A stretch of 33,181 nt of DNA from positions 1 through 33,181 of the forward strand of contig JBBSOK010000021.1 of assembly GCA_038259825.1 (NCBI GenBank), in the 5' to 3' direction. Position 1 is the first letter of the stretch, and each line of letters begins with the position of its first letter. The DNA comes from JBBSOK01 sp038259825 (lineage in GTDB: Bacteria; Bacteroidota; Bacteroidia; Flavobacteriales; Flavobacteriaceae). The position numbers were made by a program, and so were the translations under genes. The notes beneath the pieces were generated by a model. It ran no database searches. It saw only the letters and a list, made by a program, of their open reading frames with translations, and was not told where the DNA came from. Positions 22,603-30,781 of this stretch are shown piece after piece.

Positions 22603-24075
22603 ATGACAGCACACAATAATAAAATTTTAGGCGAAGGACTTACCTATGACGATGTACTTTTGGTACCGGCATATTCTGAAGTTCTTCCAAGAGACGTTTC
22701 CATTAAATCTAGATTTTCAAGAAATATTACATTGAACGTTCCAATAGTTTCAGCAGCTATGGATACTGTTACCGAAAGCGCAATGGCAATTGCAATTGCG
22801 CGCGAAGGTGGTATTGGCGTAATTCATAAAAATATGACTGCCGAGCAACAAGCTGCTGAGGTTAGAAAAGTAAAACGTGCAGAAAGTGGGATGATTATAG
22901 ATCCTGTTACCTTAAAAAAGGATAACAATGTTGGAGATGCGCAAAATACAATGCGTGAATATGGTATTGGAGGAATCCCGATTATTAATGACGCGGGAAA
23001 CCTTATTGGTATTGTAACTAATCGTGATTTGCGTTTTGAAAAAGATTTTAAAAGGCCTTTAAGCGAAGTTATGACTTCTGAAAATCTAGTGACGGTTGCA
23101 CAAGGAACATCATTAAAGGAAGCGGAATTAATTCTTCAAAAGAATAAAATTGAAAAATTACCAGTTGTAGATGACGATGGAAAACTGCTAGGTTTAATAA
23201 CCTTTAGGGATATTACAAAACTTACTCAAAAACCAAATGCAAACAAAGATGAATATGGCCGTTTGCGAGTTGCCGCAGCACTAGGCGTAACGCCGGACGT
23301 TTTGGAAAGAACCGATGCTTTGGTAAATGCACAAGTTGATGCCGTAATAATTGACACTGCTCACGGTCATACAAAAGGTGTTGTTGAAGTACTAAAAAAA
23401 GTAAAACAAAAATACCCAAGTCTTGATGTAGTCGTTGGTAATATAGCAACCCCTGAAGCTGCAAAATATCTTGTTGAAGCTGGCGCAGATGCCGTAAAAG
23501 TCGGCATTGGTCCAGGTTCTATCTGTACCACGCGTGTTGTTGCAGGTGTTGGTTTTCCACAATTTTCTGCTGTACTCGAAGTTGCTGAAGCGATAAAAGG
23601 AAGCGGTGTACCTGTAATTGCAGATGGTGGAATTCGTTATACAGGCGACATTCCAAAAGCAATTGCAGCTGGTGCAGATTGCGTAATGTTAGGTTCACTT
23701 TTAGCAGGAACAAAAGAATCTCCAGGCGAAACTATTATTTATGAAGGTAGAAAATTTAAAAGCTATCGTGGTATGGGTTCTGTTGAAGCAATGAAAGACG
23801 GTAGCAAAGATCGTTACTTTCAAGATGTGGAAGATGATATCAAGAAGTTGGTTCCTGAAGGAATCGTGGGTCGCGTTCCATACAAAGGTGAAGTGGTAGA
23901 AAGTATGACGCAATTTATCGGAGGTCTACGTGCTGGTATGGGTTATTGCGGAGCAAAAGATATAGAGGTTCTTAAAAGAGAAGGTAGGTTTATAAAAATT
24001 ACTGCCTCGGGTATAAATGAGAGTCATCCGCATGATGTGACCATTACCAGCGAATCTCCTAATTACTCAAGATAA
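22603..24075 (+). CDS. guaB: Inosine-5'-monophosphate dehydrogenase
   Basis: Starting at the ATG at 22603 the protein is 490 residues, the standard IMPDH length; a TTG 12 codons upstream is not needed. It converts IMP to XMP with NAD, the first committed step of GMP synthesis. Features in order: Leu-Thr-Tyr-Asp-Asp-Val-Leu-Leu-Val-Pro at the N-terminus, a pair of CBS domains (about 95-210), the NAD-site Asp-Thr-Ala-His-Gly-His, and the catalytic loop Gly-Pro-Gly-Ser-Ile-Cys308-Thr-Thr. After these come Asp-Gly-Gly-Ile-Arg (IMP phosphate) and the flap Tyr-Arg-Gly-Met-Gly-Ser. All catalytic elements appear intact. It is a single-gene unit ending at a strong terminator. Confidence 0.97.
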   Translation: MTAHNNKILGEGLTYDDVLLVPAYSEVLPRDVSIKSRFSRNITLNVPIVSAAMDTVTESAMAIAIAREGGIGVIHKNMTAEQQAAEVRKVKRAESGMIIDPVTLKKDNNVGDAQNTMREYGIGGIPIINDAGNLIGIVTNRDLRFEKDFKRPLSEVMTSENLVTVAQGTSLKEAELILQKNKIEKLPVVDDDGKLLGLITFRDITKLTQKPNANKDEYGRLRVAAALGVTPDVLERTDALVNAQVDAVIIDTAHGHTKGVVEVLKKVKQKYPSLDVVVGNIATPEAAKYLVEAGADAVKVGIGPGSICTTRVVAGVGFPQFSAVLEVAEAIKGSGVPVIADGGIRYTGDIPKAIAAGADCVMLGSLLAGTKESPGETIIYEGRKFKSYRGMGSVEAMKDGSKDRYFQDVEDDIKKLVPEGIVGRVPYKGEVVESMTQFIGGLRAGMGYCGAKDIEVLKREGRFIKITASGINESHPHDVTITSESPNYSR

Positions 24076-24089
24076 AATTTAAGTGCATA

Positions 24090-24124
24090 AAAAAGGCGGT
24101 CAAATAATTTTTGACCGCCTTTTT
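24090..24124. terminator. Bidirectional terminator between guaB and the Skp-like gene
   Basis: A perfect 15-bp stem (24090-24104 with 24110-24124) has a GC core GGCGGTC and flanking A and T runs. The loop is TAATT. It can end both converging transcripts. Confidence 0.93.
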
Positions 24125-24143
24125 CTATTTTGTTTGATAAAGA

Positions 24144-24647
24144 TTATTCCTCTTTAAGGACTATTCCTAAATCGTCAATTACTTTTAAAGTAACGTCGTA
24201 ATTTTCATCAAAATATACTACTTGATTGTTCAATTGTAATAATTGAGAATAATTTTCAGCTTTTGCAATCTTCTCTAAGCTTGCACCAATCTTTGCATAA
24301 AGTGGTCTTAGCAATTCATCTCTTCTAATTCCAATTAACTTTTGTGCATTCTGTTGAAATTTTTGAATGTCATTTTCCAATGTTAAAATTTCCTCTTGCT
24401 TTGTTTGTTTTACAACTTCAGTAAAACTTGCTTCTTCAGCCTTGTAGGCATCAATTAAATCTGCATATACTTTAGTTTTTGATGTTAAATCTGCTTCCAG
24501 TCCTTTACCGTATGTGTTAACATCTTCTTGAACTTTCGTAATTTCAGGCATTTTGGATAGTACAAAATCTACATCAATTGTTCCAGTTTTGTTTTGTGCA
24601 AAACCGCTTAGACACACAAATAAAAAGAGTATTTTAATAATTTTCAT
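24144..24647 (-). CDS. Skp/OmpH-family periplasmic chaperone
   Basis: The 167-residue product has a signal peptide (Leu-Phe-Leu-Phe-Val-Cys-Leu-Ser-Gly-Phe-Ala-Gln, cleavage near residue 18). The OmpH pattern follows: Gly-Thr-Ile-Asp-Val-Asp-Phe-Val-Leu-Ser-Lys-Met-Pro-Glu, then a long charged coiled-coil (about 50-125). A C-terminal strand region ends the protein (Tyr-Ser-Gln-Leu-Leu-Gln-Leu, Val-Tyr-Phe-Asp-Glu). Family proteins are trimeric and hold unfolded outer-membrane proteins in the periplasm. It sits next to a set of SurA-like chaperones on the other strand, which have the same task. Confidence 0.88.
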   Translation of the reverse strand: MKIIKILFLFVCLSGFAQNKTGTIDVDFVLSKMPEITKVQEDVNTYGKGLEADLTSKTKVYADLIDAYKAEEASFTEVVKQTKQEEILTLENDIQKFQQNAQKLIGIRRDELLRPLYAKIGASLEKIAKAENYSQLLQLNNQVVYFDENYDVTLKVIDDLGIVLKEE

Positions 24648-24932
24648 AATAAAATTTTAAGTTATTTTCGGCGCAATATTACTATAATTATTGCATAAAG
24701 AGCTACATATGGACCAAGTAGTTAGGTTTATTTAAAAAAATTTAACATTATCCACGTTTATAATAAAGGTAATCGGTAACAATAGCCAGAATTTCATTTT
24801 CTTTCGGGATTGAAACTATTTAATCAAAATGGTATATCCTGAATTTTGTAACGTGAAATGCAAGATGTTGGCTATTTTGATAGTTTAATTCTAAATACAG
24901 AAGTATTGGAATCATTTTAAACTTGAAAAAAA
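24648..24932. other. Non-coding gap with interleaved inverted repeats
   Basis: No gene is seen in this 285-bp gap. AATAGCCA (24781-24788) is complementary to TGGCTATT (24869-24876). A segment at 24809-24830 is partly complementary to 24874-24889, with bulges. The order is A-B-A'-B', which as RNA would be pseudoknot-like. The second pairing is AT-rich and may be chance. Confidence 0.3.
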
Positions 24933-25175
24933 TTATATTTCTGGGTCATAAACTTGGCCGCGAGTTGGCTTTAATCTTTCGCGAAGTTCGTTCATAATAT
25001 TTTCTTCAACAACAAGAAAAGCTATATGATGATTGTCAGAAACTGTTTCAACTTTTGAAAAACTGTTTTTTAATTTTTCAGAAGTTGAAAATTCTTCTAG
25101 ATGTTTTGCGTGGTGTTCTGCGGTTTTTAAAGCATTCGGTCCCCGAAAATCCCAAATAAGTTTTATTAAATTCAT
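24933..25175 (-). CDS. Small conserved protein, unknown function
   Basis: The 80 residues have no signal peptide or membrane segment. The start Met-Asn-Leu-Ile-Lys-Leu-Ile-Trp-Asp-Phe-Arg-Gly-Pro is followed by Thr-Ala-Glu-His-His-Ala-Lys-His-Leu-Glu-Glu-Phe. Later come Asp-Asn-His-His-Ile-Ala-Phe-Leu-Val-Val-Glu and a C-terminal Leu-Arg-Glu-Arg-Leu-Lys-Pro-Thr-Arg-Gly-Gln-Val-Tyr-Asp-Pro. I believe similar short proteins occur in other Flavobacteria, but I know no function. Six His residues, four in the two His-His pairs, could bind metal. It stands alone between the Skp-like gene and the chaperone operon, reading away from the latter. Confidence 0.7.
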   Translation of the reverse strand: MNLIKLIWDFRGPNALKTAEHHAKHLEEFSTSEKLKNSFSKVETVSDNHHIAFLVVEENIMNELRERLKPTRGQVYDPEI

Positions 25176-25317
25176 ATCATTTAATTATTAACAGCCAAAT
25201 TTCGGAATAATTCATCTTTTAATACTTAAAAAGTAGCGTGAATATGCAAAGGACAAAATAAGTTGCCTAAATTTCTGTTTAAATTAGAAATGTATGTAAA
25301 ATCACCTTGTAAACTGG

Positions 25318-25348
25318 TTTGCTCAACACCACGTTTTTGTTACTTTTG
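25318..25348 (+). promoter_or_regulatory. Promoter of the SurA-like chaperone / MoxR operon
   Basis: TTTG at 25318-25321, a 19-bp spacer and TACTTTTG at 25341-25348 make a full Bacteroidota promoter, with a leader of about 65 nt before the ATG at 25415. An imperfect AT-rich inverted repeat (ATTTCT...AGAAAT, 25271-25291) lies upstream. Confidence 0.75.
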
Positions 25349-25414
25349 CACGTTGCATTTGCAGACACTATTAAAAATTAAAATAATAACAATATAAAAC
25401 CTAATTTTTTTGAA

Positions 25415-27373
25415 ATGAAAAAGTTTATATTATTTTTTATCACTCTTATTTTCATTGCACAACACGGCACTGCGCAAGATAAAAAAGATGTTTTAATGAC
25501 CGTAAATTCTCAGCCAGTTTATGCATCAGAATTTATGACGGTTTATAACAAAAACCTTGATTTAGTTCAGGACGAGTCGCAAAAAGATATAGACACGTAT
25601 TTAGCATTATTTGAAGATTACAAGCTAAAAGTAGCAGAAGCCTACGCTCAAAAATTAGACAGAAAACCAGAATACATAAAAGAATTTAATACCTACCAAG
25701 ATCAACTTTCACGTAATTATTTATTTAAAAGTAGCGTAACCGAGGATTTAACGCGAGAAGCTTTTGAAAGAGGTAAAGAGGAAATTAAAGCAGCACATAT
25801 TTTAATTAAGGTAACGTATGATGAAACGCCGCAGGATACTTTGATAGCTTACAATAAAATTAAATCCTTGCGGGACAGAGCATTAAATGGAGAAGATTTC
25901 GAAGAACTTGCACGAAAAAATTCTGAAGAGCCAAATGCAGAAAAAACCGCTGGTATTTTAGGATATTTTACAGTTTTTAATTTAGTTTATCCTTTTGAAA
26001 CAGAAGGGTATAAAACAAAAGTTGGTGATGTTTCAAATATTGTACGAACCAGTTTTGGCTACCATTTAATAAAGGTTTTAGATAGGAGAGAACGCTCTCC
26101 GCAAATTGCCGTATCTCATATAATGATTGGAACCCAAGGTGGGGAAAGGACTTTTGATCCAGAAACGCGCATTAATGAAATTTATTCAAAATTGGAGCAA
26201 GGTGAATCTTTTGAAAGTTTAGCGAGACAATTTTCAGATGATAAAAGCTCGGCAAATAAAGGAGGTGAGCTTAACAAATTTAGCCGTGGAGATTTACGTT
26301 CTACAGAATTTGAAGATGCTGCGTATGCACTAACTAAACCTGGCGATTATACAAAACCCGTTAAAACTGATTTTGGTTGGCACATTATTAAATTGACAGA
26401 AAAATTTGGAATTCCAAAATTTGAAGATCAAAAAGTAGAGTTGGAAAAAAAGGTGTCAGAAGGCGACAGAAGTAAAATTATTACCAATGCAATAGACCAA
26501 CAGATAAAAGATAAATACGGTTTCAAAAATATAAATAGCCCATTTCCATTATTCCATACAGTTGTTGGTGATGAAATTTTAACACGTAAATATGTTGTAG
26601 ACACCAATTTTGTTGGTAGTAATAAAGTGTTATTTACAATTGGCAAGAAAGAAGTTAAGAACATAGATTTTGCAAATTTTATTATGGTGAAGCAAAAATC
26701 TATGAAAGCTTATAAATTAAAAATCCCATTACTTGAAAATCTGTATGCTGAATTTGAAACAGAACAGCTTAAAACATACTTTAAGGAACAACTTGAGTTT
26801 GAAAATGAAGACTATGCAGCAATTCTAAATGAGTACAGAAATGGCTTGCTTATTTTCGACGTAATGAATAAAAATGTTTGGGACAAAGCAAAAAACGATA
26901 CAATAGCATTACAAAAATATTATGAAGCCAATACCAAACAATACAATTGGAAACAACGTGTAAATGCAGAAATAGTTTCAGCAAATAGTCAAGATATTGC
27001 AAAACAAGTTCAGGATTTAATGAAAGAGGGCAAAACGATTGAAGAAATTCGCGAAGCATTAAATAAGGATAAAACCATAAATGTTATTGTTTCCAGCGGT
27101 ACTTTTGAAATGGATAATAAAGAATTGCCAAGCAATTTTGATGCTGCCAAAGGCGTGTCAAAAGCGTATGAAGTTGAAGATAGCTTTGTAATTGTTAACG
27201 TAAAGGATATTTTACCACCAACTCCAAAAACTTTTGAAGAGGTAAAAGGTAGGGTAATTGGAGATTATCAAAACATTTTGGAACAGCAATGGATACAAAG
27301 TTTGCACGATAAATATAAAGTTGACGTAAACCAAAAAACGCTTAAGAAAATTAAGAAGGAACTAGGTAAATAA
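25415..27373 (+). CDS. Periplasmic peptidyl-prolyl isomerase with two parvulin domains
   Basis: The 652-residue product starts with a signal peptide (Phe-Ile-Ala-Gln-His-Gly-Thr-Ala-Gln). A helical SurA-type N domain is followed by two parvulin-like rotamase domains. Domain 1 (about 122-230) runs from Ala-Ala-His-Ile-Leu-Ile-Lys-Val to Phe-Gly-Tyr-His-Leu-Ile-Lys-Val. Domain 2 (about 231-332) runs from Val-Ser-His-Ile-Met-Ile-Gly to Phe-Gly-Trp-His-Ile-Ile-Lys-Leu. A further helical region of about 300 residues completes the protein. Such proteins fold outer-membrane proteins in transit. Its stop overlaps the ATG of the next gene by one base (TAATG), so the two are translationally coupled. 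Confidence 0.92.
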   Translation: MKKFILFFITLIFIAQHGTAQDKKDVLMTVNSQPVYASEFMTVYNKNLDLVQDESQKDIDTYLALFEDYKLKVAEAYAQKLDRKPEYIKEFNTYQDQLSRNYLFKSSVTEDLTREAFERGKEEIKAAHILIKVTYDETPQDTLIAYNKIKSLRDRALNGEDFEELARKNSEEPNAEKTAGILGYFTVFNLVYPFETEGYKTKVGDVSNIVRTSFGYHLIKVLDRRERSPQIAVSHIMIGTQGGERTFDPETRINEIYSKLEQGESFESLARQFSDDKSSANKGGELNKFSRGDLRSTEFEDAAYALTKPGDYTKPVKTDFGWHIIKLTEKFGIPKFEDQKVELEKKVSEGDRSKIITNAIDQQIKDKYGFKNINSPFPLFHTVVGDEILTRKYVVDTNFVGSNKVLFTIGKKEVKNIDFANFIMVKQKSMKAYKLKIPLLENLYAEFETEQLKTYFKEQLEFENEDYAAILNEYRNGLLIFDVMNKNVWDKAKNDTIALQKYYEANTKQYNWKQRVNAEIVSANSQDIAKQVQDLMKEGKTIEEIREALNKDKTINVIVSSGTFEMDNKELPSNFDAAKGVSKAYEVEDSFVIVNVKDILPPTPKTFEEVKGRVIGDYQNILEQQWIQSLHDKYKVDVNQKTLKKIKKELGK

Positions 27374-28227
27374 TGAAGAGTAGCTTTGCATATATACTAT
27401 TAATTTTAACACTGGTTTCTTGTGGCTATTTCACGGAAGAAACCCAAAAAGATGCAATAGCAAGGGTTAATAATGAATATTTGTACAGCTCGGATTTGCA
27501 AGGATTGGTTTCTGAAGGCACTTCAAAAGAAGATAGTATCCAAATTGTAAATGGCTTTATAACACGTTGGGCAACGCAACACTTGCTTATTAATAAAGCA
27601 TTGGTAAATTTATCCCAGGATAAGCAGGATAATTTTCAGGAACTAGTTCAAGAATATAAAAACGATTTATACACAGAAGCCTACAAAAATCAAATTGTTC
27701 TTAACCAAATAGACAGCACGGTTAGTATGGCGGAATTAAAGGAATTTTACGATGCCAATCGAGATAACTTCAAATTGAACGATCAGCTTTTAAAGGTTAG
27801 GTATATTCAATTGGATAATAAAAACGATAATGTTGCGCAAACACGTGAAAAACTTAGCAGATACAACACAAAAGATAAAAAACAATTACAAGAATTAGCA
27901 TTTCAGTTTACAACTTATAACTTCAATGATTCTATTTGGGTGCAAAAGGATGTTTTGCTTGAAGCCTTGCCAGTCATACAAGGTAAGGAAAGCCAAGTGT
28001 TAAATAAAAGCAATTTCACGCAACTACAAGATTCATTAGGTATATATTTGGTGAAAATTGAAAATGTCCTAAATCCCAACGATGTAGCCCCACTTTCCTA
28101 CGTTCGCGGAACAATTACCCAAATTATTTTGAATAAAAGAAAGCTGGAATTAATAAAGAAATTGGAAACAGATATTACAAAAGATGCCATTAAAAACAAC
28201 GAATTTGAAATTTACAACAATCAATAA
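27373..28227 (+). CDS. SurA-like lipoprotein without a recognisable isomerase domain
   Basis: The 284-residue lipoprotein has a Leu-Val-Ser-Cys lipobox (Cys17). Ala-Ile-Ala-Arg-Val-Asn-Asn-Glu-Tyr-Leu-Tyr-Ser-Ser-Asp-Leu follows, which matches the N-terminal strand of SurA/PpiC chaperones. Helices come next (Leu-Lys-Glu-Phe-Tyr-Asp-Ala-Asn-Arg-Asp-Asn-Phe-Lys). I do not see the paired His and Phe-Gly-x-His motifs of a parvulin domain. It is probably a chaperone-only partner of its neighbours. The gene overlaps the next one by up to 44 bp. Bacteroidota genomes often carry such a trio of SurA-like genes. Confidence 0.8.
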   Translation: MKSSFAYILLILTLVSCGYFTEETQKDAIARVNNEYLYSSDLQGLVSEGTSKEDSIQIVNGFITRWATQHLLINKALVNLSQDKQDNFQELVQEYKNDLYTEAYKNQIVLNQIDSTVSMAELKEFYDANRDNFKLNDQLLKVRYIQLDNKNDNVAQTREKLSRYNTKDKKQLQELAFQFTTYNFNDSIWVQKDVLLEALPVIQGKESQVLNKSNFTQLQDSLGIYLVKIENVLNPNDVAPLSYVRGTITQIILNKRKLELIKKLETDITKDAIKNNEFEIYNNQ

Positions 28228-29656
28228 AATTGCCGCATTCATATTTTTAGCGCTACCATTTTTTAGCAATGCGCAAGAAGTGGTTACTATAGATTCTACT
28301 GGAGTTATCAAAAATAACGAAACGGTAATACAACCAAGGGTCGCTTTAAATGATTCTCTTAAAAAATTTAACCGTTATAAAGCTGAAGCCGTTACAGGTG
28401 TTGTGGGAGATTATGTAATCTTAGATAGTGATATAGATAAAAGTTACATAGAAATACAAGCACAAGGTGGCTCTATTGAAGGTATTACGCGTTGCCAGTT
28501 GATGGGTAAATTAATGGAAGATAAACTCTACGCTCATCAAGCTAAAATTGATAGTATTTTAGTGCCTGATACGGAAATTAACCAAAAAATCGATCAGCAG
28601 ATTGAATATATGGTTAGCGAATTAGGCTCAGAAGAAAAAGTAGCAAAATACTATCGAAAAGATAATATGGCCGATTTGCGAAAAGAACTTTTTGAAGTAA
28701 ATAAAACCAACGAGCTTGCAGGAGCAATGCAACGCAGAGTTGTAGAAAAAGTTGAAGTTACACCAGAGGAAATCCGCCAGTTTTTCTACGCAATACCAGA
28801 AGAAGATAGACCTGTATTTGGTTCAGAAATTGAAGTAGCACAAATTGTAGCAGAACCAGCAATTACAGAAAAAGCTAGACAAGATGCAATAAATAAACTT
28901 GCAGATATAAGAGCTGATATTGTTGATAATGGAGCAAGTTTTGCCACAAAAGCAGTATTATATTCAAAGGATGGTTCAGCATCAAAAGGTGGCTATTTGG
29001 GTACACTACGAAGAGATTCACCGTATGCAAAAGACTTTAAGGATGTAGCTTTCTCATTATTGGAGGGCGAAGTAAGTGAACCTTTTGAGACAGAATTCGG
29101 TTTTCACATTGTTTATGTAGAAACTATTCGTGGGCAAGAAATAGATGTTCGTCACATAATCGTTTTTCCAGACGTTTCACAAGAAGAAATAGACAAAGCG
29201 AAAAAAAGACTAGAAGAAACACGTGAAAAAATTATAGCTGGAACATTAACATTTTCGGATGGCGCAAAAGCATATTCAGATGAAAAAGAAACAAGAAATA
29301 ACGGTGGGCAATTAGTTAATCCAGTTTCATTGGATACAAAGTTTGACCTTACAAAAATGGATCCAACGCTAAGCGCGCAAGTTTACAATCTTGAAGAAGG
29401 CGAAGTTTCAAAAATTTATACGGATAGAGATTATACCGGAAAAAGTGAGTTTAAAATACTTACCGTTACCAAAAAATACCCTGAACACCCAGCAGATTAT
29501 GTAAAGGATTATGAGCGTATAAAAGAATTGGCACTTAGAAAAAAGCAGATTGAAGCAATAGGTGAGTGGCAAGAAAAAAAGATAAAAGAAACCTACGTAA
29601 ATGTAAGCAATGATTATAACGATTGCGATTTTACAAGCAATTGGTTAAAAAAATAA
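28184..29656 (+). CDS. SurA-like periplasmic chaperone / peptidyl-prolyl isomerase
   Basis: The product is 490 residues from the ATG at 28184. A TTG at 28205 would give a cleaner signal peptide (Met-Lys-Phe-Thr-Thr-Ile-Asn-Lys-Ile-Ala-Ala) and an overlap of only 23 bp. Order of parts: signal ending Phe-Ser-Asn-Ala-Gln, a SurA N domain (Gly-Asp-Tyr-Val-Ile-Leu-Asp-Ser-Asp-Ile-Asp-Lys), parvulin domain 1 ending Phe-Gly-Phe-His-Ile-Val-Tyr-Val, and a second, divergent parvulin domain (Asp-Val-Arg-His-Ile-Ile-Val-Phe-Pro). It would escort outer-membrane proteins such as the receptor at 20010. MoxR follows after 12 bp. Confidence 0.92.
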   Translation: MPLKTTNLKFTTINKIAAFIFLALPFFSNAQEVVTIDSTGVIKNNETVIQPRVALNDSLKKFNRYKAEAVTGVVGDYVILDSDIDKSYIEIQAQGGSIEGITRCQLMGKLMEDKLYAHQAKIDSILVPDTEINQKIDQQIEYMVSELGSEEKVAKYYRKDNMADLRKELFEVNKTNELAGAMQRRVVEKVEVTPEEIRQFFYAIPEEDRPVFGSEIEVAQIVAEPAITEKARQDAINKLADIRADIVDNGASFATKAVLYSKDGSASKGGYLGTLRRDSPYAKDFKDVAFSLLEGEVSEPFETEFGFHIVYVETIRGQEIDVRHIIVFPDVSQEEIDKAKKRLEETREKIIAGTLTFSDGAKAYSDEKETRNNGGQLVNPVSLDTKFDLTKMDPTLSAQVYNLEEGEVSKIYTDRDYTGKSEFKILTVTKKYPEHPADYVKDYERIKELALRKKQIEAIGEWQEKKIKETYVNVSNDYNDCDFTSNWLKK

Positions 29657-29668
29657 AGAATACAATTT

Positions 29669-30622
29669 ATGAGTGACGTTGCTGCAGTAGAACAACTAAT
29701 AAAAAAATATAGCGCCCTAAAAACCGAAATAAAAAAGGTAATTGTTGGGCAAGATGAGGTAGTAGAGCAAGTGCTACTTTCAATTTTTGCAGGTGGCCAT
29801 GCGCTACTTATTGGTGTTCCTGGATTAGCAAAAACATTACTTGTAAATACAGTTTCCCAAGCCTTGGGCTTAGAATTTAAAAGAATCCAATTCACGCCAG
29901 ATTTAATGCCTAGCGATATTTTAGGTTCAGAAATATTAGATAAGGATAGAGAATTCAAATTTATTAAAGGGCCAATTTTCGCCAATATAATTTTGGCAGA
30001 TGAGATAAACCGAACCCCTCCAAAAACACAAGCAGCTTTATTGGAAGCTATGCAAGAGCGTTCCGTAACCGTTGCTGGCGCCAATTACAAACTAGATTTA
30101 CCATACTTTGTATTGGCAACCCAAAACCCAATTGAACAAGAAGGAACCTACCCATTGCCAGAAGCACAGTTAGATAGATTTATGTTCGCCATAAATTTAG
30201 ACTACCCAACATTTGCGGAAGAAGTAGATGTAGTAAAAGTAACCACAACTGGCGAAACACAAACAGTAAACCCATTATTTACTGCAAATGAAATTATAGA
30301 ATTTCAACAGCTCATTAGACGTATTCCTGTTGCGGACAATGTAATAGAATACGCCGTAACCTTGGTAGGCAAAACCAGACCAAACAGTAGCGCCGCGCCA
30401 AAAATGGTAAAAGAATATATAGATTGGGGAGCAGGTCCACGAGCCTCACAAAACCTAATTTTAGGTGCAAAAGCAGTAGCCGCGCTAAAAGGAAAATTCT
30501 CCCCAGATATTGTAGATGTCCAACACGTAGCCACTGGCATTCTTCGCCATAGGCTAATTAAAAACTATAAAGCTGAGGCTGAAGGGTTGAGTATAGAAGA
30601 TATTATCAAGAGTCTTTTCTAA
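29669..30622 (+). CDS. MoxR family AAA+ ATPase
   Basis: The 317-residue cytoplasmic AAA+ protein is a typical MoxR. Walker A is Gly49-Val-Pro-Gly-Leu-Ala-Lys55-Thr56. Walker B is Ile-Leu-Ala-Asp111-Glu112-Ile-Asn-Arg-Thr-Pro-Pro-Lys-Thr-Gln. The sensor-1 Ala-Thr-Gln-Asn-Pro-Ile-Glu-Gln-Glu-Gly-Thr-Tyr-Pro-Leu-Pro-Glu-Ala-Gln block and the Leu-Asp-Arg-Phe sensor follow. MoxR proteins act as chaperones for partners with VWA domains, usually encoded downstream with DUF58 and Bat genes; here no such gene follows. Instead the gene ends at a hairpin. It is the last gene of the chaperone operon. A decayed copy of its 3' end lies at 32865-33042. Confidence 0.95.
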   Translation: MSDVAAVEQLIKKYSALKTEIKKVIVGQDEVVEQVLLSIFAGGHALLIGVPGLAKTLLVNTVSQALGLEFKRIQFTPDLMPSDILGSEILDKDREFKFIKGPIFANIILADEINRTPPKTQAALLEAMQERSVTVAGANYKLDLPYFVLATQNPIEQEGTYPLPEAQLDRFMFAINLDYPTFAEEVDVVKVTTTGETQTVNPLFTANEIIEFQQLIRRIPVADNVIEYAVTLVGKTRPNSSAAPKMVKEYIDWGAGPRASQNLILGAKAVAALKGKFSPDIVDVQHVATGILRHRLIKNYKAEAEGLSIEDIIKSLF

Positions 30623-30642
30623 AAACATAATTTTATAAATAT

Positions 30643-30690
30643 AAGCTGTCTATAAGATTGATTCCAACCATTTTTATAAACAGCTTTTTG
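30643..30690 (+). terminator. moxR terminator (copy 1 of a duplicated hairpin)
   Basis: AAGCTGTCTATAA (30643-30655) pairs with TTATAAACAGCTT (30674-30686) with one mismatch, and the run of T follows. The same structure recurs at 33066-33112, so the hairpin was duplicated together with the end of moxR. Confidence 0.8.
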
Positions 30691-30695
30691 TGTTC

Positions 30696-30742
30696 GTTTA
30701 TGTATATTTAAACGTTAAGACCGGATAACTAATATAGTTGTT
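30696..30742 (+). repeat. Regulatory block after moxR (direct repeat copy 1)
   Basis: This block runs from GTTTATGTATATTTAA through a CGTTAAGACCGG segment to TATAGTTG (30733-30740), a one-mismatch -7 element. It recurs almost unchanged at 33118-33164. It is the likely promoter region of the TPR gene at 30782. Confidence 0.6.
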
Positions 30743-30781
30743 TCAATATACAGCTTAGTTGTCATTTAAATTAAATATCAT

